A stretch of DNA of 63,866 bases, taken from positions 1 through 63,866 of the forward strand of contig NZ_KB904543.1 in NCBI RefSeq assembly GCF_000380085.1. The letters run 5' to 3'. The first letter of the stretch is position 1; every line of letters begins with the position of its first letter. The stretch is from Streptococcus merionis DSM 19192 (GTDB lineage: Bacteria > Bacillota > Bacilli > Lactobacillales > Streptococcaceae). The notes beneath the pieces are model-generated. The model did not search any database, was not told where the DNA came from, and worked only from the letters and a program-made list of their open reading frames with translations. Of this stretch, positions 39,126 through 48,869 are shown piece after piece. The position numbers were made by a program, and so were the translations under genes.

Positions 39126-39156
39126 CACAAAAAACTCAGCAAAAATTGCCGAGTTT
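39126..39156 (-). terminator. Terminator of the ROK kinase transcript
   Basis: Minus strand AAACTCGGCA / TGCTGAGTTT stem (one G-U) followed by TTTG. It also insulates the lmb promoter. Confidence 0.65.
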
Positions 39157-39303
39157 AGGGAATATATTACAAAAATAAGTAGATAGCTTTCTATCTCTCA
39201 AAAGTAAAGACTAGGCAGTCATAGCTAGAATACCAATAGCTTTTTAGTGATAGCCAATCGGTTATAAAATCTACATTTTTACTATAAAACAACAGGCTCT
39301 CCA

Positions 39304-40203
39304 CTATCGTTTATTATTGACCAAAAGAGACACTGCCCCAATCATATTACTGGCATTTCGAAAGGCGCACGGTTCGATTTTCAGATCTGTAAACATGGCA
39401 TCGTAAATATCAGAAGAGCGTTTATCTTTCAGATAGATGTCACGAACCTGATCAATCAGGATATCTTGACTTGAAATCCCACCACCGATGACGACCTTTT
39501 CGACATCAATAACAGCTTGAAGGTTGTAAATCATAAAGACAATCTCACGGCAGTAAGCCTCAAAAAGTTGTGTCAACTCTGCATTGTCACCAGCTTTAAT
39601 AGCTTCAAAAACTGTCTGGCCATCGTTTTTATCTGAAAGATCTAAAAGACTAGCAGCGCGACTGATAAAACCAACTGCAGATGCTGCCATACCAGTCAAA
39701 TTTCTCATATCAAGCGTTCCTGCCGAGCGCAACATGAAGGTCAACTCACCTGCTTGAAAGTGAGAGCCTTGTAGGAGTTGGCCATTGAGGATGATGCCTG
39801 AGCCAACGCCTGTACCAAGAACAAGGGCTGCACCATTTTGTACCTCTTTTAGGTTCCCCAACCAATGTTCTGCCAAGACTGCTGCTTTAGCGTCGTTAAT
39901 GACAGCACAGGGCAAACCAAACTTTTGCTCAAGGTGGTCTTTGAGGGCTAGGTCCTTAAGATAAAGGAGAGCTCCGCCGACATGGACATAGCCAGTTTTC
40001 ACATCAATGCGACCTGGCGCTGAAATGCCGACACCAGTGATTTGATCCTTACTTTCGGCCACAAGATTTTCTAATAATATCAAAAAATCAGCCATATTAT
40101 CCGGTGTGGCAACCTTTTTCTCTTGTGACACAGTGCCAGTCTCACTGATAAGAGCTGACTTGATAAAAGTGCCACCAACGTCAATACCTAAGTAAGTTTT
40201 CAT
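39304..40203 (-). CDS. ROK-family sugar kinase
   Basis: 299 residues. ATP-binding GIDVGGTFIKSALI at the N-terminus, GVGISAPGRID, and VLGTGVGSGIILNGQL. The usual ROK zinc CxCGxxGC motif is absent, which is common in small streptococcal ROK kinases. Probable glucokinase or beta-glucoside/amino-sugar kinase; the sugar is not determined. It overlaps the acetyltransferase stop by one base, so the pair is co-translated. Confidence 0.85.
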   Translation of the reverse strand: MKTYLGIDVGGTFIKSALISETGTVSQEKKVATPDNMADFLILLENLVAESKDQITGVGISAPGRIDVKTGYVHVGGALLYLKDLALKDHLEQKFGLPCAVINDAKAAVLAEHWLGNLKEVQNGAALVLGTGVGSGIILNGQLLQGSHFQAGELTFMLRSAGTLDMRNLTGMAASAVGFISRAASLLDLSDKNDGQTVFEAIKAGDNAELTQLFEAYCREIVFMIYNLQAVIDVEKVVIGGGISSQDILIDQVRDIYLKDKRSSDIYDAMFTDLKIEPCAFRNASNMIGAVSLLVNNKR

Positions 40204-40772
40204 TAGATTTCTCCCATTTCATTATCAATGCGCTTGATAACACGAGCAGGATTGCCAGCAATAACGACATTATCACCAAATGATTTGGTCACCACAGCTC
40301 CTGCACCGACAACAACATTATTCCCCAATTTCACACCTGGAAGAATAATCGCGCCACCTCCGATCCACACATTATCCCCAATCGTAATTGGAGCGCCATA
40401 TTCCAGACCTGCAATGCGTTCCTCAGCATCCAGAGGGTGCAAAGGCGTTAGGAGTTGAACATTTGGTCCTAGCATAGCGTTCTTACCGATACGAATCTCG
40501 CAGACATCCAACATAGTACAGTTAAAATTGGCATAAAAGTTTTCACCCACATGGATATTCGTTCCATAATCACAGGCAAAATGAGGCTCTATATAGATGT
40601 TTTCACCTGTTGATCCAAGCCAAGATTTGAGGAGTTCGGTACGCTTGGTATCCACCACTTCTTGGTTGAAGTTTCTTATCTTTTCACGGGCTTGTTTCCG
40701 TGCAGTTTTTAATTCGGCATCACTAGCATCATACAACTGGCCTGCCAACATTTTGTCACGTTCCGTTGTCAT
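40203..40772 (-). CDS. Sugar O-acetyltransferase (Maa/LacA family)
   Basis: Left-handed beta-helix hexapeptide acetyltransferase, 189 residues. The N-terminal Mac domain starts [21 protein letters not shown]. The helix has [29 protein letters not shown] (catalytic His) and [22 protein letters not shown]. Acetylates maltose or galactoside-type sugars. It overlaps rnhB by 17 bp. Confidence 0.9.
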   Translation of the reverse strand: MTTERDKMLAGQLYDASDAELKTARKQAREKIRNFNQEVVDTKRTELLKSWLGSTGENIYIEPHFACDYGTNIHVGENFYANFNCTMLDVCEIRIGKNAMLGPNVQLLTPLHPLDAEERIAGLEYGAPITIGDNVWIGGGAIILPGVKLGNNVVVGAGAVVTKSFGDNVVIAGNPARVIKRIDNEMGEI

Positions 40773-41541
40773 GTGTCACTCCTGTCATAGATTTTATTGG
40801 TTCAAAAGTCTTTCGGTGAATGGGAGTCACTCCCAATGTTTTCAAGCCTTCCAAATGCGCTTTAGTACCATAACCGGCATTTTGAGCAAAACCGTAGCCT
40901 GGATACTGGCTATCGTAATCCGCCATTATCTGATCACGAGTGACTTTGGCCACAATTGACGCCGCTGCAATCGAAAGGCTATTAGCATCACCTTTGATAA
41001 TTGACTGCTGTGGAAGGGGACTATCTAATGTCATAGCATCAATGAGCAGAGCCTGTGGCCTAACTGGCAATTTGCTAATGGCTTCCAGCATGGCTAACTT
41101 GGTTGCTTCATAGATATTAACCTCGTCAATAACAGTCTGGTCCTTGATTCCAATACCAACTGCTAAGGCCTGCGCCATCACCATCTCATAAATCTCCTGA
41201 TGCTTTCTTTTTGGAATTTTTTTACTGTCATTTAAGCCTTTTATTTTGAGGTTTTTTGGTAAAATGACCGCCGCAGCCACGACTGGACCTGCTAAAGGGC
41301 CCCGCCCAACTTCGTCAATTCCTGCGATAAGATCAATTCCTTGCAGGTACAGCTCTTTTTCGTAGCGCAGCATCTTGTCCAAGCGGGCATCTTCAGCCCG
41401 ATCAGCTTCAATCTCCCGCTGGCGCTTGCCAATAGCCAACTGAACCCCAGACCGAGAGTCTGATAAAAATTCAGCCCAGCGCGGATCCAATGGGTCTGTC
41501 AACTCCTGCAACTGTGCTTTAATCTCTGCTATCGTCGCCAT
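40756..41541 (-). CDS. rnhB: Ribonuclease HII
   Basis: Cuts RNA in RNA-DNA hybrids. Active-site [21 protein letters not shown] (Asp-Glu), LLIDAMTLD (Asp) and [21 protein letters not shown] (Asp). 261 residues. It overlaps rbgA by 23 bp, as in other streptococci. Confidence 0.96.
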   Translation of the reverse strand: MATIAEIKAQLQELTDPLDPRWAEFLSDSRSGVQLAIGKRQREIEADRAEDARLDKMLRYEKELYLQGIDLIAGIDEVGRGPLAGPVVAAAVILPKNLKIKGLNDSKKIPKRKHQEIYEMVMAQALAVGIGIKDQTVIDEVNIYEATKLAMLEAISKLPVRPQALLIDAMTLDSPLPQQSIIKGDANSLSIAAASIVAKVTRDQIMADYDSQYPGYGFAQNAGYGTKAHLEGLKTLGVTPIHRKTFEPIKSMTGVTHDNGT

Positions 41542-42379
41542 CTAAATCTTCCAGTCTATCTAGGGTATAGCGGCCCAGCTTGCCGTCCCGAACCTCTTTA
41601 ATAAAAAGATTGTAAAAACGGTCATAGTCATCACGAAAGCCCAGTTTACGCGTCATTGCCATGATCATTTCAGGCGCTTCCTGATCCAAATCCAATCCTT
41701 TGAAACGCTCTAGTAATCGCTCCTGATAATGCCTTGCAAAGTAATTAAGGCCAAAAATCGTGACCTCGTCCAGAGGCAAGAGTTGGTCTTTAATCGCACC
41801 TGTCAAAGCGAGCTTTAACCCCACTACTTCATCTTCAAATTTAGGCCAGAGAATGCCCGGTGTATCCAAAATTTCCAAATCTTTGTTGGTCTTAAGCCAC
41901 TGTTGACCCTTTGTCACTCCTGGTTTATTGCCGACGACTGCAATTTTCTTTCCTGCTAATCGGTTCATCAGGGTTGATTTTCCAGCATTGGGAATTCCGA
42001 TAATCATGGTCCGCAGGGTTTCAATATGGATCCCTCGTTCTTTTTGTCGGGCAATCTTGTCTGCCATCAGAGACTTAGCTGCGTCCGTCACCTTTTTAAC
42101 AGTGGACTGTTCTTTTGAATTGATTGCCAAAGTCTTAATCCCTTGATTTTCGAAGAAGACACGCCATTCTTTCGTCCGAATCGGGTCCGCCAAATCTGCT
42201 TTATTGAGAATCATCAATTTTGGTTTATCACCGACAATCTTGGTCAACATAGGATTTTGACTGGATAAAGGTAGTCTAGCATCCACCAAAATCGTCACAA
42301 AATCAACAAATTTAATATTTTCCTGTACTTGACGACGGGCCTTGGACATGTGCCCTGGATACCACTGAATAGTAGCCAT
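41519..42379 (-). CDS. rbgA: Ribosome biogenesis GTPase YlqF/RbgA
   Basis: Circularly permuted GTPase needed for 50S assembly. [13 protein letters not shown] start, then G4 NKADLAD, G1 [16 protein letters not shown] and G3 [13 protein letters not shown] in the permuted order. 286 residues. RBS AAAGGAATTAGA. A hairpin at 42400-42420 (CCAAGGG / CCCTTGG) lies just upstream in the leader. Confidence 0.95.
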   Translation of the reverse strand: MATIQWYPGHMSKARRQVQENIKFVDFVTILVDARLPLSSQNPMLTKIVGDKPKLMILNKADLADPIRTKEWRVFFENQGIKTLAINSKEQSTVKKVTDAAKSLMADKIARQKERGIHIETLRTMIIGIPNAGKSTLMNRLAGKKIAVVGNKPGVTKGQQWLKTNKDLEILDTPGILWPKFEDEVVGLKLALTGAIKDQLLPLDEVTIFGLNYFARHYQERLLERFKGLDLDQEAPEMIMAMTRKLGFRDDYDRFYNLFIKEVRDGKLGRYTLDRLEDLDGDDSRD

Positions 42380-42492
42380 TACTTCTAATTCCTTTCATAC
42401 CAAGGGTTTTCAGCCCTTGGAGTTCTGTTTTTCTAAAAAATCCAAAAATCAACTGATATCTATAACCAAGTCAATTCATAGCCAGTCACAAT

Positions 42493-43053
42493 TTACTTAT
42501 GACCCGATTCTTTTAGGGTAACGATATTGAATGAGTCTATATACTTTCCAACATCCGTTTTTATTTTGGGGATAATATTGCCGGCAATATGTCTCGGAGA
42601 ATAGTTTTGATGAATACCAATTAAATCACGAAATTCGTTTAAATCAAAGTGAATCGATTTACTCTCTTCATGCTTGATTACTTCAGAATATATAGCAGGG
42701 GAATATTTGCATTTCCAAACTTTTAGTTCTTTGAAATCAAAAGAGTTATCTTTCACAAAATTATCCAATGCTGTTATTGACTCTGCTTGAGAATCCATTG
42801 TTTTATGAGTATAAATCACTGTTGTTTCAACATTGACATGTCCCACACGCTCCATAATTTCCTTGAGTGCCACACCTGAGTTACCATTCTGAAGGTAAGT
42901 GATGTGCATGTGTCGAAATGGATGTGATGTTATGTGCTTCGTCCATTTGAAACCATATCTCTCCTCACAGTGTTCATGAAGTTCTTTTTCAACTCGTGAT
43001 AATACCTCCTGAAATGAGTGAGATGTTATTGGTGAGCTGTATTCAGTTCTATT
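42493..43053 (-). pseudogene. Tyrosine recombinase remnant, fused to a Rep_3-like tail
   Basis: The open frame starts directly after a stop codon at 43054-43056, so the N-terminal part is gone. It keeps HITSHPFRHMHITYLQNG (HxxR box) and LKEIMERVGHVNVETTVIYTHKT (second His and catalytic Tyr) of phage/ICE integrases. The C-terminal 80 residues (KYSPAIYSEVIKHEE ... FDLNEFRDLIGIHQNYSP) instead resemble the winged-helix end of Rep_3 plasmid initiators. It may be a join of two remnants. A length-limited caller would see only 42493-42909. Confidence 0.7.
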
Positions 43054-43174
43054 CTAGAGATAGACTCTAAAGTTATCGGTTAAAATCTTATCCAAAGATT
43101 CCATGGAATAGAATGTTATGAATTTTAAAATTTCTTTATTCTCGATTCTAAAAATCCTGAAAACACTAAATATC

Positions 43175-44536
43175 CTAACGTTCTGTGTCTATGCTAAATT
43201 GTAAAATATCCCATTTCGTATTTATTACTTTAGTTCCAGCTACAATGGTCATCAATATAAAAATAACTAGCGAAAGCAAAAGAGACGGAAGCCAAATATT
43301 AATCCAAACCATAGTTGTACTAAATAATTGAGTTATTCTAACAAACATCAGACTTAACACAAAATTACACACTAAGGACAGTATTAACGTTGTGAATGAA
43401 TAAATTAGAATTTCAAATTCCTTTTTCAAAAAAATATCTAATGGCCGTAACCCTACAACAAATAGTTGTTGTATTTCAAATGTTTCTTTTTCTTGCAGTA
43501 ACCACATCATACATATAGTATTTGCTAATACAATGAGTAATGGAGCACTTAAAAAGACAACCATATTTGAAGTTCTAGTTCCCGCATCTCCTCCATCGGG
43601 TAGATCAACAAGTAAAGAGGAAAATCCCGAAACAAATATACTTATAATGGCTATAGGAATGTATATTTTCTTAAATACGTCAAAATGTTCATTAATGCTA
43701 TAAGTAGCAAAATTTATCAAGGGGAATTTAAACCTATTTGATAAAATATTGAATAGTTTAGAAAAGAAGAATAAGATTAGTTTTCCACATGTATTTATCA
43801 ATACTGATATGAACATAATTTCTAAAAAAATCAGTAGCACACTTAATACACCAAAAGAATTGACTCCTAACTTTTCTGGTAAAAGCGAAAAGAAGGCTAT
43901 CATTATAGATATATTTAAAGCCAGCAATAATAGTATCTTTAAAAGATAGTATCTATCTTTATTTTTTATATTTATATTTTCGATATTTTTTTGAATCTTA
44001 TAGAATGTACGTCTCGAACTAATATATCCACTATAAATGGTTATAAACATAATTAATATTGATGTCATCAAAAAGGCCTGTACTGAAAACTTAATTGACA
44101 TAACAGGAAACTCTTGAGTTCCTTGAGTACTAACAAGAAAATTGTAAAAAATCTGTGCAAAAGGAATTGACAAAATAGAACCACATATTGATCCTAATAA
44201 ACTGGCAATAGATAATTCTACACCTGTTAGAATAGCCAAATATTCTGGTGTCATTCCTAAAATAATTTGGACATTATTTTGCTTTTGTAAACCATTTAAT
44301 ATTTCTTTAACAGTATTTCTTAAAACTATTGGTATCATAATCCCACCAAATATTATCGGAACAAAGAAAAGTTGGGTATTAATTGCCATATCAGCATTTA
44401 CTAAACTGCTATTCGTAAAGTTAAAAAAATTAGTTAAGCAAATATTAATTACAAAAGCACAAACGATAAATACAGGAAGTGAAAACAACCATATTTTCCA
44501 AGAATATTTAAATTGAAGCCATGCTAGTGATATCAT
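43175..44536 (-). CDS. FtsX-like ABC transporter permease
   Basis: 453 residues, about eight hydrophobic segments in two sets of four (20-40, 55-75, 100-125, 155-175, then 200-300, 330-350, 370-400, 415-440). This is the FtsX/MacB-like layout of peptide or bacteriocin-immunity exporters. No extracellular sensor domain of BceB size is present. It lies one base after the ATPase gene. Very AT-rich, unlike its neighbours, and probably acquired together with the integrase remnant. Substrate unknown. Confidence 0.75.
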   Translation of the reverse strand: MISLAWLQFKYSWKIWLFSLPVFIVCAFVINICLTNFFNFTNSSLVNADMAINTQLFFVPIIFGGIMIPIVLRNTVKEILNGLQKQNNVQIILGMTPEYLAILTGVELSIASLLGSICGSILSIPFAQIFYNFLVSTQGTQEFPVMSIKFSVQAFLMTSILIMFITIYSGYISSRRTFYKIQKNIENINIKNKDRYYLLKILLLLALNISIMIAFFSLLPEKLGVNSFGVLSVLLIFLEIMFISVLINTCGKLILFFFSKLFNILSNRFKFPLINFATYSINEHFDVFKKIYIPIAIISIFVSGFSSLLVDLPDGGDAGTRTSNMVVFLSAPLLIVLANTICMMWLLQEKETFEIQQLFVVGLRPLDIFLKKEFEILIYSFTTLILSLVCNFVLSLMFVRITQLFSTTMVWINIWLPSLLLSLVIFILMTIVAGTKVINTKWDILQFSIDTER

Positions 44537-44537
44537 A

Positions 44538-45266
44538 TTACAAATTCCCCGCTATCTCATGAAGTAATAACCTTTCAGTAGGATTCGACAAAATGTTTTG
44601 TATTTTTCCATCACGTATAACAACTGCTCGATCAGTTTTTGAGGCCATTTCAATATTGTGAGTAACCATGATAACTGTTTTGCCTTTATCCGTTATCTCT
44701 CTTAAAATATTAAATACTTTCTCACTTGAGATTGAATCTAGGGCTCCAGTTGGCTCATCTGCAAAAATAATCTCACAGTCAGTTGCCAATACTCTAGCAA
44801 TAGCTACTTTCTGTTTTTCTCCTCCAGAAAGAGAATCGATATTTACCGATGATTTTGGTTCAAAATTAATATTTTCAAGTAATTTATCAATTTGAGATCT
44901 ATCAATTTTCTGATGACTTAGTCTTAATTGTAAAACGATATTTTCAAATACTGGTAAAGCAGAGATTAAATTATATTGTTGAAAAATAAATCCGATTTTG
45001 TCTCTTCTTAGCCTTGCTAACTTAGTTGAGTTTAGTTCATAAAGGTTCTGACCTGCCAGATAAACCTCTCCACTTGTGGGAGTTGATAAACCAGAAATAA
45101 GATTTAATAATGTACTTTTACCAGATCCAGATGGACCAACTATACTTAAAAACTCACCTTTATTTATATCAAGTGAAATATCATCTATTATTCTGATTGT
45201 TTTATTTGACTTCCCCAACACAATATCTTTAACAATATTTTTTATACTTATTATTTTGTCAGCCAT
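44538..45266 (-). CDS. MacB/LolD-type ABC transporter ATP-binding protein
   Basis: 242 residues. Walker A GPSGSGKSTLLNLISGL, Q-loop FIFQQYNLI, signature LSGGEKQKVAIARVLA, Walker B IIFADEPTGALDS and H-loop MVTHNIE. All catalytic positions are intact. Works with the permease just downstream. Start ATG 45266 with GAGGAAAAATT. Situated directly behind the rplL terminator, so it is an insertion between rplJL and rbgA. Confidence 0.88.
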   Translation of the reverse strand: MADKIISIKNIVKDIVLGKSNKTIRIIDDISLDINKGEFLSIVGPSGSGKSTLLNLISGLSTPTSGEVYLAGQNLYELNSTKLARLRRDKIGFIFQQYNLISALPVFENIVLQLRLSHQKIDRSQIDKLLENINFEPKSSVNIDSLSGGEKQKVAIARVLATDCEIIFADEPTGALDSISSEKVFNILREITDKGKTVIMVTHNIEMASKTDRAVVIRDGKIQNILSNPTERLLLHEIAGNL

Positions 45267-45322
45267 AATTTTTCCTCAACTTAAAATTAAAATGTGCATT
45301 CCTGAACATTCATTACTTGAAT

Positions 45323-45357
45323 AAAAACCCTGCCAAGTTTTATTTGGCAGGGTTTTT
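45323..45357. terminator. rplJL operon terminator
   Basis: AAAAACCCTGCCAA / TTGGCAGGGTTTTT 14-bp stem, active on both strands. Confidence 0.92.
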
Positions 45358-45453
45358 GCAGGAAACCAAACACATTTATCAGTTTCTTCAAGTCACTATT
45401 AGCTCTAAAAGACTGGTAAATCAGGATTCCGCTCTCAAATTGCTATGTGCTTC

Positions 45454-45822
45454 TTATTTAAGAGTAACGCTTGCGCCTGCTTCTTCCAACTTAGCTTTGA
45501 TTTCTTCAGCTTCAGCAGCAGCAACGCCTTCTTTGATAACGTTTGGTGCGCCATCAACAAGTTCTTTAGCTTCTTTAAGACCAAGACCTGTGATTTCACG
45601 TACAACTTTGATAACACCAACTTTTTTATCGCCAGCTGCTGTCAATTCAACGTCAAATGAATCTTTAGCTTCAGCAGCACCAGCGTCACCAGCTGCAGCT
45701 ACAGCTACAGGAGCAGCCGCAGTCACACCAAATTCTTCTTCAATAGCTTTTACGAGTTCGCTCAATTCAAGGATTGAAGCTTCTTTAATTTCAGCAATAA
45801 TGTTTTCAATGTTCAATGCCAT
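45454..45822 (-). CDS. rplL: 50S ribosomal protein L7/L12
   Basis: Stalk protein that recruits translation factors. N-terminal dimerisation helix [20 protein letters not shown], Ala-rich hinge ([18 protein letters not shown]), then the factor-binding domain [20 protein letters not shown]. 122 residues from ATG 45822, which has GGAGG eight bases before it. Confidence 0.98.
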   Translation of the reverse strand: MALNIENIIAEIKEASILELSELVKAIEEEFGVTAAAPVAVAAAGDAGAAEAKDSFDVELTAAGDKKVGVIKVVREITGLGLKEAKELVDGAPNVIKEGVAAAEAEEIKAKLEEAGASVTLK

Positions 45823-45886
45823 TGTAATTTCCTCCAAAATGTTTTAAATAAAATATAATGTTTGTAGTTCTAAGCTACTTGCAGCA

Positions 45887-46387
45887 TTAAGCTGCGTCTT
45901 CTTTGCTGTCGGCAACAGCCTTGACAGCGAGTGCCACGTTGCGAACAGGCGCTTGAAGTACAGAAAGAAGCATAGAAAGCAATCCTTCGCGGTTTGGCAA
46001 TGTAGCAAGGGCTTTAACGTCCTCAACTGAAGCGACTGCTCCTTCAATTGCGCCACCTTTAATTTCAAGTGCATCAGCAGTTTTGGCATAATCAAAGATG
46101 ATTTTTGCAGGTGCAACAACATCTTCGTTAGAAAATGCTACGGCTGTAGGACCAACGAAGACATCGTTCATTCCTTCCAAACCAACTTTTTCAGCTGCAC
46201 GGCGCAAGATACCATTTTTGATAACTTTGTACTCAACACCTTCGTTACGCAAGTTACGACGGAGAACAGTGTCTTGTTCTACAGTCAAACCACGGGCGTC
46301 AACGACAACGATCGAAGCTGCTGCTTTCATTTTCTCAGCAACAACATCTACGAGTTCTGCTTTTTTAGCAATACTTGCTTGGCTCAT
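45887..46387 (-). CDS. rplJ: 50S ribosomal protein L10
   Basis: Base of the ribosomal stalk, binds L7/L12. 166 residues; [32 protein letters not shown] is the family start. It represses its own mRNA by binding the leader at 46432-46548. Followed by rplL after 64 bp. Confidence 0.97.
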   Translation of the reverse strand: MSQASIAKKAELVDVVAEKMKAAASIVVVDARGLTVEQDTVLRRNLRNEGVEYKVIKNGILRRAAEKVGLEGMNDVFVGPTAVAFSNEDVVAPAKIIFDYAKTADALEIKGGAIEGAVASVEDVKALATLPNREGLLSMLLSVLQAPVRNVALAVKAVADSKEDAA

Positions 46388-46431
46388 TAGTTTACCTCCG
46401 TTTTTATTTTGGCTGGGTCATTTTTCAAAGA

Positions 46432-46548
46432 AAAAACGCGCCCAGACCTAGACACGAAAGTACAAATGTTAATAACTTTGGTTAACGATTTGTGCCTCGG
46501 CAGGATGTTTATGGATGGACTCCCCCTGCTGTCTTAGGTCAGTTTTTT
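46432..46548 (-). promoter_or_regulatory. Ribosomal L10 leader RNA
   Basis: The minus-strand leader has the conserved blocks AAGACAGCAGGGGGAGTC and CATCCTGCCGAGGCA, typical of the L10-L12 autoregulatory element in Firmicutes. Confidence 0.82.
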
Positions 46549-46560
46549 CAAACTTCTTAT

Positions 46561-46588
46561 ATTCTACCATATTTTGGAGAGAATGCAA
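46561..46588 (-). promoter_or_regulatory. rplJL promoter
   Basis: Minus strand TTGCAT (46583-46588), 16 bp, TAGAAT (46561-46566). Confidence 0.6.
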
Positions 46589-46599
46589 GACTTACACAC

Positions 46600-47100
46600 A
46601 TTTTTTTCAAAAAAGAAGCGAGAAAACATTATAATTTGATTTCAGTGGTCTAGAAAGGGATTACGCCTTTAGCCCATCTTGTTAAGCGGGAGTGTTTTCA
46701 TAGGTCTAGTGTAATATTATGAGGTTTGTTTTAAAGTATAGCTAATTGAATTAAGAACGGTACAACCGTGGCTCAGAAAGAAAATAGACTATGTGATGCT
46801 CTAATTTTGAGATAACTCTATCCTAATCTTGCTTCAAACAACTATAGTATAAATTACTATAATCTGTTCTGACGCTTGCAAGTTGCGTTTATCCTTTGAT
46901 AAAAAAGCGACACGAAAGCATCAAGCACAAAGCACTCGTCAATGACATATCTAACGAGCACTTTGTGCTTATTTTGCTATTTTGCAAGCGGGAGAAAGGT
47001 TTTGCAACTTCAAGGCTTCTTATCAATTTATCGAAAAGTAGCACGGCACTATTGCATATTCCTTCTCTTCAAAAATTCCACTTTGGATTTGATAGTTTTC
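46600..47100. other. Intergenic stretch with hairpin and a duplicated fragment
   Basis: No gene seen. 46753-46830 resembles 55101-55165. A long hairpin lies at 46924-46970 (arms AGCACAAAGCACTCGT and ACGAGCACTTTGTGCT, two mismatches), possibly terminating asnS, which is followed on the minus strand by GCTTTTTTATC further on. Confidence 0.45.
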
Positions 47101-47101
47101 A

Positions 47102-48448
47102 TTAAGGCTTGATACGATGTAGCATTCTTGGAAATGGAATCGCTTCTCGAATATGCTTGGTTCCTGCGACAAAGGTCACCATGCGCTCTAAGCCAAGGCC
47201 GAAACCACAGTGCGGCACTGATCCATATTTACGAAGGTCAAGGTAGAAGGCATAATCTTCTGGATTGAGGCCTTCTTCTTCAATCCGAGCTATTAACTTG
47301 TCATAGTCAGTCTCACGCTCAGAACCACCAATGATTTCCCCGTAGCCTTCTGGTGCCAAAAGATCGGCACAGAGCACGCGCTCTGGATTTTCTGGAACTG
47401 GCTTCATGTAAAAAGCCTTGAAACTAGCTGGATAATTGACAACAAAAGTCGGTACTCCAAAATAGTTAGAAATCCAAGTTTCATGAGGAGAGCCGAAATC
47501 ATCACCGTGAGCAATCGGTTCGTAATCCGTATCTTGATCGTTTTGGTGTTCCTGCAAGAGTGTGATAGCATCATCGTAAGCTACACGCTTGAATGGTTCA
47601 GCAACATACCGCTTGAGAGCTTCCACATCACGCTCTAAGATTTCAAGCGCTTGAGGAGCACGATCAAGGACGCCTTGGATAAGTGCCTTGACATAGGCTT
47701 CTTGCAAGTCTAAAGACTGATCGTGGCTAAGAAATGGGTATTCAGCATCCATCATCCAAAACTCTGTCAAATGACGACGAGTCTTAGACTTCTCCGCACG
47801 AAAAACAGGTCCAAAATCATAAACACGCCCAAGAGCCATAGCCCCTGCTTCAAGGTAGAGCTGTCCTGACTGGCTGAGGAAAGCTGGTGTGCCAAAGTAA
47901 TCCGTTTCAAAAAGCTCTGTCGTATTTTCTGCTGCATTTCCTGAAAGAATCGGGCTATCAAACTTGATGAAACCATTCTTGTCAAAAAACTCTGTCGATG
48001 CCATAAGAATAGCATTACGGATCTGCATGATAGCCGTTTGACGGCGCGAACGCAGCCAGAGGTGACGGTGATCCATGAGGAAGTCTGTTCCGTGCTCTTT
48101 CGGCGTGATTGGATAATCCACAGATTCACCAATCACCTCCACATCCATCACATCCAGCTCAAAGCCAAATTTAGAGCGCTCATCTTCTTTGACAATACCA
48201 GTCACATAGATTGATGTCTCCTGACTGAGACGCTTGATTGTCTCAAATTTATTCGTTCCTTCTTCCTGACCAAATTTCTCGATGAAGTTTGGTTTAAAAG
48301 CCACTGCTTGGAAAAAGGCTGTTCCATCACGGAGCTGCAAGAAAGCAATCTTCCCTTTACCAGATTTGTTCGTTACCCAGCTACCTATGGTCACCTCTTG
48401 ACCCACATGGTTTGGGACATCCATAATACTTACTAATTTTCTAGACAT
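47102..48448 (-). CDS. asnS: Asparaginyl-tRNA synthetase
   Basis: Class II synthetase. N-terminal OB-fold ([24 protein letters not shown]), then motif 2 region ([24 protein letters not shown]) and motif 3 ([28 protein letters not shown]). 448 residues. Neighbour of aspC as in other streptococci. Confidence 0.97.
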   Translation of the reverse strand: MSRKLVSIMDVPNHVGQEVTIGSWVTNKSGKGKIAFLQLRDGTAFFQAVAFKPNFIEKFGQEEGTNKFETIKRLSQETSIYVTGIVKEDERSKFGFELDVMDVEVIGESVDYPITPKEHGTDFLMDHRHLWLRSRRQTAIMQIRNAILMASTEFFDKNGFIKFDSPILSGNAAENTTELFETDYFGTPAFLSQSGQLYLEAGAMALGRVYDFGPVFRAEKSKTRRHLTEFWMMDAEYPFLSHDQSLDLQEAYVKALIQGVLDRAPQALEILERDVEALKRYVAEPFKRVAYDDAITLLQEHQNDQDTDYEPIAHGDDFGSPHETWISNYFGVPTFVVNYPASFKAFYMKPVPENPERVLCADLLAPEGYGEIIGGSERETDYDKLIARIEEEGLNPEDYAFYLDLRKYGSVPHCGFGLGLERMVTFVAGTKHIREAIPFPRMLHRIKP

Positions 48449-48460
48449 AGCTTCTCTTTT

Positions 48461-48856
48461 CTATTTTTTATCTTTGTTTAATGAAATTTTCTCGTCAAAA
48501 ATGTGGTCTTCATGACAGACAGCTTCAATATTATTACCATCTGGAGCTAGCAAGAACATTGCGTAATAATTGGGATAATAATGTGGACATAAGCTCGGTG
48601 TACCACTATCTTTCCCACCAGCAGCCAAACCTGCTTGGTAAAAAGCCTCTGCCTCTGCATGCGTTTTGACATTAAAGGCAAAATGTTGTGGCTCTTGTTG
48701 ACCAGTCCCTAGCCAGAAATCTCCACCTGAGTCACTACTATGTGCTTCACCAAAACAACTGCATGCTCATTATCAAATCACAATTCATAACCAAGTGGGG
48801 CTAAGGTTTTTTGAAACTTGCAGATTTTTCACTCGAATTCCAAAATGATCAATCAC
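48461..48856 (-). pseudogene. Broken VOC (glyoxalase-superfamily) gene
   Basis: Minus strand, starts GTG ATT GAT CAT TTT (IDHFGIRVKNLQVSKN), then a shift to LAPLGYEL followed by an in-frame TGA, then FDNEHAVV, another shift, and a long intact end: GEAHSSDSGGDFWLGTGQQ, FAFNVKTHAEAEAFYQAGLA and APDGNNIEAVCHEDH. The metal-binding Glu of the last motif remains. At least two frameshifts and one stop, so not functional as read. Lies between asnS and aspC. Confidence 0.82.
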
Positions 48857-48869
48857 CCTCTTCTCCGTC

